From the NCBI RefSeq assembly GCF_910592395.1, contig NC_088325.1:11040109-11104108 (forward strand): a stretch of DNA of 64,000 nt, read 5' to 3'. The position numbers and the translations under genes are program-made. Under the pieces are notes generated by a model that saw only the letters and a list, made by a program, of their open reading frames with translations, ran no database searches and had not been told where the DNA came from. Of this stretch, positions 1 through 13,100 are shown one piece after another. How positions within the stretch are numbered: the stretch's first letter is position 1; every line of letters begins with the position of its first letter. The stretch is from Lineus longissimus (Eukaryota > Nemertea > Pilidiophora > Heteronemertea > Lineidae).

Positions 1-2890
1 TTCTGAGGAAAACGTACTCAGTGGAAACCTACGTACCCTGTACGTTCTCATGCACTATTGCATGTCTCAATGAATTAGAATAAACTTGCATACACTCATG
101 TAATATCCCATGATATGTAATTGTGTGCTTACTGTTAATTTCCCTAGACAGGGCCGATATATTCGTAAAGCGTTGTTAACAATAACACCGACACTAAATG
201 TTATTGATCATATAGTGACATAAAAAAGTATGCCGAGTGAACATGATTGCAACATATAAAAGCTTGCTCAAGTAATTTGCCTCTTCTTCACCATCTTTTG
301 TCTGTAATATCGCACAGCATAAATCAAGTGAATGGATTAGACTTACTATAGTCTTGGCCATTTTCAGTTTTAACATCTATGAATGAAATAATTCACACCC
401 CTGTTTAAAAATCCTAAAACGATTATCATGCAATTCTTAGTTAACATGTTTACTTTGATAACTCTGTGAAACTTCTAGTTAAAGATCTCAAATAGGAATT
501 TCAGATTTCAGATAGAAACAAAATATGTGAACGAAGCTAAATATAAGATATCAACTAATAAGAATCGCGTAGAGATGCTGGACCCGGGTCGGACTTTATT
601 TGATTATCTATGTCGAAGAGGTGTATTACTCGTATTAACAGACTGAAATAGTTTTCTTTTGTTACACGTTTTATCGTCTACTTAAGGCTTCGAACACTAA
701 GCTAAACTAAACTTTTATTTTTCTGATAATAAACACAAACTGATGATTGTAAGACTTCAAAGACATGATATCGCAGACATTTACCTCCAAGCGTTTTGGT
801 TCCATAAAGGCTTAAAGATTAGAGTTGGTAGGATTACAAGCAACAACCCGTTTTTTACACGAAGCTGATGTTCTACAAAGCTTAAAATGAGAAAAATTGT
901 TCGTAAGGTTGGATTGCTCTATTCCCATATGTTTCATCCTTTGAAAACGCGTAGGTGGAAGAATTGACGTCGACTTAAGTTGACAAAAATTCCACTGAAA
1001 TTTTATCCAACTGTTCATGCAGAAACGTCAACTTCTGTTTAACTGGAGTTAAATATTTGATGTAATTGCGGGAGATTAGTTGCTTAGTGATTAGAGCGCC
1101 GCGGTCGAATTCAGGAGGCCCGAAGTTCGCCGTTTTTATCAAAAGTTTTAGTTTAGTATCATTTCGTGAAAGCTTATGCTTTGAAAGGGTCACGAAATCA
1201 TGATTCCATCTGTCCTTTTTAAAAGGTGTGTTTGCTGCATTTGCCTGATTGCACATGTATATATGTCTACCATACAGTCGCATGAAATCAATTGAGATAC
1301 GAAATCACTTTTAAGATACAAAAGATGATGATGAAGTTGTCAGAATTTTCCGTGAATAAATACGTGATACAAGGTACTTATGTGTTGACATTTACGACGT
1401 TTAATTAAACCATGCTTAGACCAACTCGGCAGTGGTTAACATGTCTATACTATAGTACCGATCAATGAAATCTCTATTTAGTAATAAATCACACACAGAT
1501 CGATACGCTTTCCTTGCCTCGAAGCTAGCATTCTGACCTTTCTTTCAATATCGTCGGCATTAAAAGTCCGTTCAATCATATGTGTGAACTATACTCTCAA
1601 TAACAGCTGCAGCTCGGGGATTGATGGCTTCTTGAAACTAGTTTAACACGATCTTGTCCGTCTCCCCTATCTCCACTTAATACATCTTTCTTGACTCTTT
1701 CAATAATTCCTACGACTGCTTTCCTCATATCAGTTGTGATTCCGCAATGTTTAGCTTATAATCTTAATCGATTTGTCGTGATGACATCTTGGCACCAGAA
1801 GCTATTGCCATTGTGCCGCGTTTCAAAGAAGTTAATCTAAAATTTGTAGTCCGTTGTTGGCGGAAATTGCACTCGAGTAATAGGATAGCTTCGGATATGG
1901 CCGTATTGAGTGTTCGCAAAATCCGGGATTTTAAGCTGTCAGGGAAAAATGCCTTAAAATGTCAATGTAGTGGTGATATCCGCAAAATTTATGTTGCTGC
2001 ACTTTAAGAGGGATTTTCCCGCCTTAAATGTACGCTTTTAAGTTATAGTTCGTGGGCTGTGGAAACTATATTCCTTCCGTCTTCACAACTGCTAGGCCAA
2101 GTTGACCCGAACTTGCCGAATGGAAGTCTACCCAAATGTCATGCTGTCAAAACGAAGCTCATTCATTACGAAAATGAAATATTGAAACAAATGTCCAAAC
2201 AACAGTGCCTGAGAGACAGTATACATCTGCCTATACATATTACTATAACCCATGCATTCTTACGAGCATCAAACTTATTGCCAAATATTACATAACTTTG
2301 CAACAGTATGACTGACCAGCTACAGATAAAACAGATGCTGATGTCGGTTATTAGCGGTGAGTGTGGCGTTTATGAATATAATGTCTGATGAGGCAGATAA
2401 TGCTGCTGAAAATAGATCTGCAGGTATATGCAGATGAACTCTGTCTCTCATATACTGTTGTTGCAGGTCATTTACATTTGCGATCTCTTGTAGAGGAAAT
2501 TGACATACAGTATATCTCGCAGTGTATTCAACAGGGAACAGTGCAGTTTGTTTTGGCAACAAAAAATATGCCCCAACTGTCGGAAATGATTTTCTAAACC
2601 TTTTCAATTTGGAAAAGATGCCCAGTCGTCTATAGGCATACTAGTAAAAATGCGATTAACCAACCTTATCACACCAAAGGGTCGTATGAGTGATGGTTCA
2701 GTAAAAATGTAATCCTCTTATAAAAGACCACCATCATAAATCGATTGAGATGACCCCACCGGGTTTCTGCGTAGGAGAGGAAGGCGATGTAATGACGTCG
2801 AGCGAAAGTTTCTGCAACCGTGCTAAGTAACGTGCATAATTCATAAGGAAATGTCGGAAATTGTGCACAATTTATCACGCGAATGCTATA

Positions 2891-3067
2891 AAGAACCCAG
2901 AACCTTGCAAAGTTCGACCTTAAAAAAGGCAATTTACCATGTTTAAGGAAACCCATAGCAAAACGCTTATAAAAATGGGGAGATTTGAACGGCCCGGTTA
3001 AAGCATCAGGCGGAAATAAGATGAAGAACCCAGAACCGGGCAAAGTTCAGACAATTTACCTTGTTAA
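2891..3067 (+). repeat. Short direct duplication, ~50-bp units 133 bp apart
   Basis: AAGAACCCAGAACC then GCAAAGTTC and CAATTTACC-TGTTTAA or TGTTAA occurs at 2891-2946 and 3024-3067. The unit is partly open in frame on the minus strand, giving a chance 124-codon ORF over this stretch. Confidence 0.7.
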
Positions 3068-3374
3068 ATCGGCTTAAATGTGATAATGGGGAAGCGCTGT
3101 ATGTAGGGTTGTACCGTTGGCCGCTAGTCAGAGTACTTTGATAAGTAAACACATAACACTGGACCTGGTGTTACTTAATACATTTTCTATCAGCAAACAG
3201 TTCTCATGTAAGGTGAAATATAGCAGAAACAACTAGTGGCAACTTTACGAAATTTAACCTTGCTTCCCTGGCTCCTTCCCATATAGTCTCCCTTTAACGT
3301 GGCATCATTATAAATTCCCTGCAAACTTGGAATTGAGAGATAGAAAATGCAATCGTCTGCGTTACGACCGTGAA

Positions 3375-3470
3375 GATTCTTAGTCAAGATCTTGATTCAT
3401 ATACATTTTGTTTTCAATATCTAAGTGCTGTAAGGTTTTTTTAGCGGGGATGGGATCTTAACTAAGAATC
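3375..3470. repeat. Inverted repeat GATTCTTAGTYAAGATC, 17-bp arms
   Basis: Arms 3375-3391 and 3454-3470 are reverse complements with one mismatch and a 62-bp spacer. Related words occur at 28827-28887, 45040-45070 and 53663-53716, suggesting a dispersed small family. Confidence 0.6.
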
Positions 3471-4477
3471 GTACAAGAATATCATGAAAAATTTAACATG
3501 TCAATGTACAAAATTGAATAAGGTCTTAAAAGTTTCTAAGAATTGTTTAAGTATTTTTAACTTGGTTTACATCATGTATCCAATTTAGAGCAAGCACATT
3601 AATACGATTTCCATTAAACCGCTGCGCCGCACATCAAAATCTATCTTGCGCTAAAACCCGCCTGCAACGCGTCACTTAATCGCATATGTCTTAGTACTGA
3701 GTGTAACAAAACGTTTTTGGCAACATTTTGAAATAGAATATTTCTAAAATAAGATGTCGTATGGTGAAACCTATGTCGATTAAAACACAGTATTTCAACC
3801 ACAAACAACCATTCATAAAAGGCATTTTTTGAAGAAGCCACTCAAGACTGCCAGTAAACTGGTAAACATGGTAAAGGAGCTGCTTAAGAGAGTAAATCTG
3901 AGCTGGACTTTGTACATCCAGTGGATCTCCTAAACAATCAAAAAACAGGTAGCGGAGGATAAATTTATGTTATGGATGAGACCTTATAAACCAAAGACCG
4001 AACGATCATCATCATATTTACACTCTAATTTCCATCTAATCATGATTTCAATCTGTTCGGTAAAAAGACAATCCTGTCGCTTTATGTATTCATGGCGAAC
4101 GTCATGTTCGAAAGGAATTTAAGCACTTACATAATATTTTCGTCTTTAAAACTACCAATATTATTTTCTTACACCCTGTACTTCAGCCTGAAGAGATCAT
4201 CTCGCGTGATATGTTGGTTTATTAATTTCCACGAGGCCCCCTGAGCCCCAGACTGGCATCTATCACGAGTTATCTGAGGCAACATTCCCGACTATAACCA
4301 TTAAATCAATTAAAGCAGTCAATCAAGCATTGTCAGGGAATTTGCACTGATTGGTTTTTGGTTGGTGCTATCTGTGAACATTTAAATGTTCAAGGGCAGT
4401 GGGAATGCAGGTTGGATTTTTCGAATGTTATGATTTTTTGGTTTTGAGAAAGAGGCGCTTGTCAAAAAAAGATTACA

Positions 4478-4498
4478 TTTTTTTTTTTTTTTTTTTTT
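4478..4498 (+). repeat. Poly-T tract, 21 bp
   Basis: Uninterrupted T21 preceded by an A7 run at 4464-4470. It could be the reverse of a poly-A tail of a retroposed element, but no element body was recognised on its left. Confidence 0.95.
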
Positions 4499-4724
4499 AA
4501 AGATCTTTATAAGATGCAGTTGAAGAAGGGGTCGGAATTTTATCTTAAATGACTACGTAAAAAATAATTTACTTCGTACTTCCTCGGTTGCTCTGCTTAA
4601 GGCTTGCCAAACCTGTCTACAAGCCACTGATGCGTAAATGCAACAAGGAATAAATATCACGGCATTACGATGGTTTCGGTTGTTTATTTCATGCCTCATC
4701 CCCATTCCTTTGATTCGCTAGGGT

Positions 4725-4850
4725 TAGGTCAAGGTCAACCAATCTGGTATTTCCTTGTCATCAAACCAAACTATTTATCGGAAAATACGACCTCCTGTCC
4801 ACCCCTGTGTAGGGAACAAGCTTCAATAGTGATGTGTTCAACAGCGAAGC
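4725..4850 (+). repeat. Diverged duplicate F, copy 1 (partner 5744-5870)
   Basis: It shares AAACTATT, AATACGACCTCC, CCCTTGT/CCCCTGTG and AGGGAA-C-TTCAA blocks with 5744-5870 in the same order. The copies are ~1.02 kb apart. Similarity is moderate, so the duplication is old. Confidence 0.65.
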
Positions 4851-5743
4851 CTTGTCGATCATTCAATATTTTGTTGGTTCATAGCACCTGTACGGTGTCA
4901 TGTTACGGTCAAGGACGAATATCTTGGAAGTTTGGCCGAAACCTGGTTTGAGTAACCTCGGTGGAGTTTCTGGTTCATTCTACATTCTATATTGCATGAA
5001 TTGTTTAAGATATTGCCCATTTGCAGCATGCCGAGCTATCTGATCAGCCTTGAGCCTTATGACTGACGAACACTGACGATAAATTTGCATGACCTATAGA
5101 GATATTGTTGAAGGAAAAAAACCTAGTAACTCAACTGATATTCAGCTCCTGTTTAAGTCCATTGACCAAACAACATTACTGGTTTATCCAAAACAGGAGA
5201 AGATAAAAATGAGAAGATATTATGTAAAAAGAATATAACCAAAAGAGATACAACACGAACTTTTAGATTATGAAGACATGACAAAACGCTTAAGAGGCAT
5301 GTTCCAGTGTCTACAGCCGCAAATGATAACGTGTACATGGTGTAGGATCGATGAGACTGTTGTCAAACTACATAAAATAACTTTCCGATAGGTAGGTCAA
5401 GGGACGAGCCGAATGGCAGACTTTATGCATGGGATGAAAATACATGTATATTATTTTCAGCTTTACCGGTGGTGAACATAATAGCCATTTCATCTTTACT
5501 ATAATTCATAGGTTTTTGATTTTTAAAACGAATTCTAATTTTCTTGGTGGTAGAAAAATATGTGCCATGCCATAATCACTAATCGAAGCAGGTAACATGT
5601 TTTTTTCAGTACAGTTCATTAGTTGTTATTATAATGTAGACTCGATTGAAGGTCATCTTATAACAACATTAAAATATAATAACGAATTCACATCAAAAGC
5701 AAATGCTTTCAGTTCAAAGTCATTTTACCGAGTCTCTGCGATC

Positions 5744-5870
5744 AGGTCATGGTCATTCAACCGGTCGTGTCTTGTTAACAAAGCAAACTATTATACCGGG
5801 TAATACGACCTCCCGGCCGCCCTTGTCAAAGGGAATCTTCAACAACGATGTCCTCCCTGACAAAGACTTG
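5744..5870 (+). repeat. Diverged duplicate F, copy 2
   Basis: Partner of 4725-4850. The conserved core is AATACGACCTCC followed by a GGGAA word and ~CTTCAAYARYGATG. Confidence 0.65.
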
Positions 5871-7630
5871 TCATTTCCTTGGAACTCCGCTCTGTTCGTT
5901 TCCAACGTTTCCTATCCCTTCGCTTCAATACATCTGTCCTAGAATATAATGATCTCATTCTGTCTCATCTCATGAAGACCTAAAGGAAATGTATAATATT
6001 TGTGGTCAATTTGCCGAGGAATTAGATCCATTAGGTATGGGACCATGGAGTAAATGAATCTTTGCTGCCAGCAGTACGTCTGATAGATAGACTTCGATTT
6101 TCTGAATCAGGTATATTATGTCCCTGAAATGTTACAATAAAATTGTAAGGTATTGCACGCAATGACTTCGGTAAGTTCCCAACAACGCATATGAGAGACT
6201 TTGATCAAATGGATTACTTGCGTTTCTTGTTGCAGTAGAGTAGTATAGTGTGAATGTCAGCACGCAATTTCGCAAACTTCAGTAAAGAACTATTGACAAT
6301 AGATAGTGCGATGGCCTTGAGGTATAATATAGTGTCCAACTTAGATTGTGATTGGAAGCTTATGGATCGTGGCACAGTTATATTGCCTATATGGAGTGGT
6401 TGTTGCAGCGTCAAAGGTAGTTACACATCATAAGGTGACATCTTCTGAGGTAAAAAAACTATGATGATCAATCATATGTATTAAATTATTATTATTTAAC
6501 ATGTACTATCATAAGAATATTTCAATGATCTTGTAAGTACATGTAATGTTGTACACGTGAATGAACATGTATTCGAAACTGATTAAAAACTAAGAATCTT
6601 AAAAACTACTTATAAGTTTTCGACCAGTTTTTTTCTCCGAAGTATACTGATATCGATCTGATTCATTTGCATCAAATTTATGAAAAAAAATTCATAATGT
6701 GCTGTTTGAATGTCTTTGAAATTATGTCAACCAGTCCCAATCTACTTTGAAAAGAACATCACAATAATGATGCATGGGTTTCCCTGTTTACAGTTGGTTA
6801 TGCAATTCAATGCCAAAGGAAGCATTAACTAACCTTAAATAAGAAGTTTCAGTAACATTAAAGACTCCGTTTACCAAATGCAAAATGCGAATGTTCAAAC
6901 GATTGCTACGACGAATAAAAATCAAAAGGCTGATCGAAAACTCAATTAAAACTGGAATTTAATTCGCTGTGCTTCGTACAGCCTGTTCAATTGAGTCAGG
7001 CAACGGTTTCAAAGGATTAAATGTAAAAATAACCGATGGAAACATGCGGCAAAAGCAAACTACAACCTGAATATACTGTCTCATGTCTTTTTGGATTAGT
7101 ATCCTTCTTTACGCTAGTCTTCGCAATTTTGTAGTGTTATGATCAAACAAGAACTCTACTAACTCATATGTTTAGAATAAAATAGATGATTAGTTGTTTT
7201 GGCATATAACAATAAATACAGCTTTTTGACTTACTGTTATTTTTGTGTGCAATAACTGTATCAGCGTGGTGGTGACAAACTGCCCTTACATAAGCTGCCC
7301 GACTCTCAAAGAGACTTGAGTTCGACCGCCAGTTTGCTATCAAGGTCGACAATCCAGATTATTTTTTATATGATTATTAGTTAAGCGCATATTCTGTTTC
7401 GTGTGCATCTACGCCTACAGTCTTAACGAGCTTCGTGTAAGATTATTATGTAACTAGGACTTGCAAAACATATACACGAAACAGAAAAAGATCTTAACTC
7501 TGAATGTTATAAGAATCAAATCAATATGGAGCATGATTGTCCCTGTCAATGTACAGGGTGTGGTGAAGTGAGCACTGGATGGGTTCAGTTTCGTCGCAAT
7601 GCTCCAGTTATCAGTAATATGACTTGATAT

Positions 7631-7921
7631 ATGAACCATATAACTATCATGCGACTTCGTGTGATGCGGCTGTTGGATGCTCTCCGACTCCCAGACAAAA
7701 GGGAGGCTGCAATCATGTATATATCATCAGACCTGGACGATGTGGTCAATGAGCTCGTTTATTATGCTGCAGTGCGGGACCCGAAACCGAATAACTCTCA
7801 TCTCAAAACTTTACAAGAAAATTGTGATGTTCGACATGGGCACCAACCGCACAGTACATATTATATGAGAGGAAGTTATGAGAACCTTTCTCAAGTTATA
7901 TCCCACTGTTCACCTCGCTAA
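7631..7921 (+). CDS. Hypothetical ORF, 96 codons
   Basis: ATG to TAA, uninterrupted, with a charged, helix-prone stretch (DKREAAIMYISSDLDDVVNE). No signal peptide, transmembrane segment or known motif is visible, and no flanking splice pattern or homologous repeat copy supports it. Its length is within what chance allows in 64 kb. Confidence 0.18.
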   Translation: MNHITIMRLRVMRLLDALRLPDKREAAIMYISSDLDDVVNELVYYAAVRDPKPNNSHLKTLQENCDVRHGHQPHSTYYMRGSYENLSQVISHCSPR

Positions 7922-10046
7922 TGCTACCCCTGATATATAAATAGAAGCTGCGTGGTAAGACGTGGAGTTTCACCTTTCATGCCGTTCACCAAGTGAATGG
8001 CATCTCTATCGAATTACGTCTATCAGGAGCCTGTGCGAGTGCGGTCCCCGATAATATACAGGAAAATAATAGCCCATTGTGCGTGAGGAAATTCTATTTT
8101 CTGATAAGGTAGATTGGTCTCGGAACATCATCATGCTAGCATTATGACTTTTCAGCGGACAAAAAGTGTAGCATGTGGTTGGTGACATATCTCATAGATT
8201 TTTGGATCATATATAATAGTATACATCATAATCGGGGCAACAGAAAAGGCTAGGCTTGACCTGCTCACCCCCTCCCCCATTTCTAAGGCGTCTTTATCAG
8301 TAACAAAGTCGTTAAAAAGTACATACACCACATGAATTAACGACATTAATACACTCCATACATCTTATATGTCACCAGTAATAACATAAATAATGCTAAA
8401 AAACCGACCAAGATAAAATCATCATATATACATAAGATTTACGTTTCCTTCTACTAGAACTTGTTTGCTAAACAATATTATTTCTTCCCATGTTTTCGGA
8501 CCAATAGATGAGGCGTCCGGCATTTGCACTGTGTTGCCCCCTCCCTATCTCAAATATCACTCGGAATAAACGGACCGTATATCAAATAATCCAATAATGG
8601 TCTCTCAAAAGTGCAATTTGGCAAAAAAATTGGTGATGTGAATTTCTCTAACCTTGCGAATGTTATCTGACGCAATTTTTGATTGTTTGGAGAAATCTCC
8701 TCACGAAAATTTAAAACATCATGTCAGTAAATTGGCCAACCAAATAAAAAAGGCGCTTACAGTTTTTAAACTCGTCATCACCATGGCAACAACATTCCGG
8801 TGCAAGGTAAAAATTATCTTATCGTGATAAGTAAGGCGCTTACTTCACATAAACAAAAGTTTCCGCCAAGGATTATTTCTCCTAAACAAGATATATTGAC
8901 ATTAGTAACCAGGAAATTGTTTCAACACTTTCTTAGTTGAAGGGATGTATTAGTTCATCAGTTGCCCACAGTGTGGCGGGACTAAAGGATGCAGATAAGG
9001 CCATCTAGGCGTCAGTAGATGAACTGAACTTCATGCTCGTACTAGCATCGGATGTTCTCATGATTAAAGTCAGTGTATTCGGTTAACATGCGACTATTTT
9101 TTGAGTGAACGTTTTCACACTTTCATCACCTGATCCATTAACTTTGCCCAAGAGACGTTCTCGCGAATGAGAACCTTTTATACTTGGCCCGCGGCCTCTA
9201 CGCCTAAAAGTGTGCTAATAGCAATACTGTACTTCACACCTTCTGAGTTTGATTTTATCATGACTTGGATCAAATTGGCATCCGCTTTGGCTTATCAATT
9301 GTTATGTACCTGCTTCATGAAGGCAGAGTAAAAACGTTATGCCAAACAGCCGACAGCATCAGCCCGGCCAGTCATGTCTCACCAACCCTCTACATTCAGA
9401 CCTAGCACACATGTTTAATCATCATGTCACCCACGTCGAACAAATTCAGCAGAATTCAATCAGAAAAGCAGTTCCCGACAAATTGAATGTTTAGATCAAA
9501 TTGGCGTGGCTTTATTACGGCAGTGATGACGCAAACTGCGGCAGTCTGTCGTCTGCCTTGATCTCGTTAAGTTTCATAAGTTGGCTGGCGTGCGTGTTAT
9601 TGGCGAGATAATGCTATTTTCGGTGCCACACCTTATCATCTCCGTTCCGGGGGTGAAACACAAGAGGTGTTTTTTTGTCTATTTGTTCCGAGAAGCATGT
9701 TGAGAAATTCTGCCAGGGAGGTATCCGACATATTTATTTTTAAAGCTGATCTTTTTCTTAGTTATATATTAACCAAATGAAGAGCTAAGATGTAAAGCGA
9801 AAAATATGGCATTTTTGGGTCAACTCAACTGAACTACAGGCGTCATAGCTGATGGTCTAAAGATACTAACTGTTTTCGTCAAAATGATTCTCATACCATG
9901 CATTTACCAGACGAATGTTGTTTCCAAAACACCCCATGTCTCACGCTCACTTTTGTTGAACACGCTTCGCGTAATAAGTGCAAATGGACAGCATATGCGA
10001 CGTTTACTTTGACATTGCCTGAGCTAGAATGTTTACTATACCACCA

Positions 10047-10140
10047 GGGCCCGGTTGTTCAAAAGCGTTAAAGTTGACGTGATTTTGAACAACCCAGCCC
10101 AGGACTGCAAATCAGTCAACCTTATTAACCCAGCTTCATC
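10047..10140 (+). repeat. Fragment of an interspersed repeat beginning GGGCCCGGTTG
   Basis: GGGCCCGGTTGTTCAAAAGCG starts a stretch with an internal partial palindrome (GTTGTTCAAAA against TTTTGAACAAC at about 10055-10093). The same opening word lies at 60270 in intron 3 of the membrane-protein gene. No far end was found. Confidence 0.4.
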
Positions 10141-13100
10141 TAAACCTATATGTGAATGTATGTCCTTTTTATTTGCCTTAACTGCAACCCTACACTACTG
10201 CAGAATGCCTTTACATGTAATGTCCGTAAAAAACATCACAATAAAATATGAATATCATGGGAACTTGTAATAATTTGCAAAAATATGTACGTTGTCGTCA
10301 GAGCATATTAAGCCATCTCTCCTGTGTATTGAGCATTATGTTTGAAACTGCGGCTAAGTCTATTTTACCAAACGTGAATAACTGCTCGCAATACTATACT
10401 AACAAAAAGAATATGACATAAAAAGTGCACTTGACTCATTGGGAGTCTTTGTCGTCATTGTAATGTGTCATATTTGCCATAAAGGAAACCAAAACCCGCT
10501 GCTTGCTGATTTGAGTTGCAAATAAGCGCATGGCACCTGGGAGACTGAAGAATCCACTGCGCATCAGGCGATCAATTTACCTAAGGTTGCCCGGGAAATG
10601 ATAAAACGTTTTATAAAAGTAACAACAATAACAACTCTGAATAACGAATCGCAATCCATATGCGAAAGCCGCTTTAGTTCGTAGGATATCTAATGGCATG
10701 TCGCTTGTAAAGGTGACCGATTTTATTAGTTATTGTATAAATGTTTATTAATCAAGCTATTAATGTTATGTCCCCTAGGTAATAGCCAGGGATGTATGCT
10801 TATTTGCAGCTAATAAACCGTACTGGGTGAGAATTTATGTATGAATGGGAAGGAAAGCTGATTCATTTTCATTATGATTAGGAGGGAAAATATCTTACGG
10901 AGATATAATTGAGTATAATGTGAAGGCCCTGTGCTTGACGTGTCCAAGGTAACGATGAAAAAAACAATTCGGGTGCGTCAGGACTAACTGGTGGATTACC
11001 ATTAATTGTGCGGTAACCAGCGGTAGAAAGGAAAACTTGGTCCCTCGTCTCGATAATTCCCATTGTTCACTGACTTTGGCATAGAATATATACGATCGAG
11101 TATAATCACATACTAGTACTTAACGTCTGGTACAATCGTGACTCGAGTTGGTTTGATAACTCATGCAATGAATATGACCAAGAAAATGCCTTTGACTTGC
11201 ATACATGGTGTATCACTACAATGTCTCGCATTGAACGCATGATTTGATACAGGATCGTTGCAACTGTAATTACCCCCTTCATCAGTATTTGGCGAGGTGG
11301 TAAAGCTGGTGTCAAATGCATTGGCTCATGGTTGGAGCTCACAGGAACACATTTAGGCATAACGGATCATTTACAAGGCGTTTTCGTATAGAAAATTCAA
11401 CCAGACAGCTAAGACTAGTCTTCATTTTCAAAATGCGTGTAGATGTAAAATGACATTTTTTTCCACGACAAAAGCTTATGCTAACGAGGGTCGAACCACT
11501 GAATGAAAAGATCAGTAAGTTTGCTCCAACTTGTAGCATACTTCACAAGAGACACACACACATTGGCTGGCCTCAAAGAAAGTTTAAAGGACAGGTCATG
11601 AAGTCGTTTATTACACACCTGAAACATCGCGTTATTGCCTCGAGCAGAAAGCACTAGTATTGGCCTTTAAGGTGGCATTACCTTGCTTAAACACAGGCCA
11701 TGTTTGTTTGAAATTCGAGATGGCCTAATGGGCAGTCTCCTCGGCTAATGGACAATATCAGTTTGCATCGACCACATAGAAAAATTGTCAATTTGCAACA
11801 TAAATCGCCAAGACCATTCATTGACGGTGAAAGAAATATCAAAGTAAAGAACAAATGTTATTATTAAGGACATTATTACCAAACTGGCGACTACCAAATC
11901 ACTTGAAGACTCTACAGCTCACAATACATGTAAATCCAATTATCGAATTCCACATAAAATGGGAAAATCTGACTGAATTGTGACACTCCCAGCTAAAATC
12001 TCCGTGCAGCGATCGTCTTTGTGCAGGTCGATGCATTGACGACACGCTGTACGCTGTGCTTCAAGCACGGAATGGAAACAACTCTGTGTCGTGATAGCGC
12101 GACGACGCAAACTTCGACCTCAGGTGCACTCGGATTTCAGAAAAATGTTGTCCTGCCTGGCCATGTGCTGATATTAAAAATAACGAACAATGCTACTATC
12201 TATGAGTTGAAAGGAAATTGGAAGAACTTTTAAAGACTTTCGAATGAATATGTTACTAATGAAACAGGCGAAAAATAGATATATTGGAATGATACATTTA
12301 TTTATTCATGAAACTGCCAAAATAAATAGGGCAGTTGGGCGGAAATGTGGGTGTTGTAGTCTAATTTTATTAATTATGTACAGCCTTTTTCCTAGAAATT
12401 GGCTTTGGACAGCGATTGTAAATTTCAAATCCAAGCGAGTATTTTGTTTTTATTGGCTTGAGTGTATTTTTGAGATAGTACCCAACGACTTCCATCAACT
12501 AATAAAAGGCAGTTTTTTTTGTAACCAGAGTTGTTTTTACACATCAACAATGATAAATGACCTTCCTGTCCACTGATCGTTCAATGATCCCAGGAGTGTC
12601 ATATCAAAACATCACGTGATATGTTCCTGATTTTATACCGAGCCCAACCGGATAAGTGAGAGACGGACGTGTTCCCCAAGCCTTTGATCATTAATTAAAC
12701 TCGTATATCTTCCGGAAACATCTGTCTTTAGCCCATTCTGACAGGTCCGATGCAATTAATTAAACATGATCAAATATATGTATGAACAATAGGCAAATTC
12801 TTTAAATGTTTTTAAAATCTGTTGTACAGCCGACTACTATCACCGGTAGGACAGCAGGCGGCCACTCGCTTCCCCATCTAACCCCATCTGACCAATACTA
12901 CTTCGAAACGTTTCTGGAATGTTTCTGGTTTCAGGCGTAAATCATGAGCACCACGTTCCAGTTCCTCGACCCGGCATCAAGTGATTTACTCGTGAAGGAA
13001 TGAGCAGAAATAAGCCATAACTTTTATATTCGCCCTTCATGAATACGAGTCATTTTTCGACAACTCTTGTTCGTGAAAATATTTCGATAATCAGCGCAAA

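Larger units (their letters stand above)
1..4470. other. No supported gene, 0-4.5 kb
   Basis: Only short frames of chance length are present and none has splice or homology support. The stretch holds the small duplication at 2.9-3.07 kb and the inverted repeat at 3.37-3.47 kb. Confidence 0.6.

Noticed and set aside
2669-3043. A 124-codon minus-strand frame
   Set aside because: It partly covers a short direct duplication, has no recognisable motif and fits chance length.
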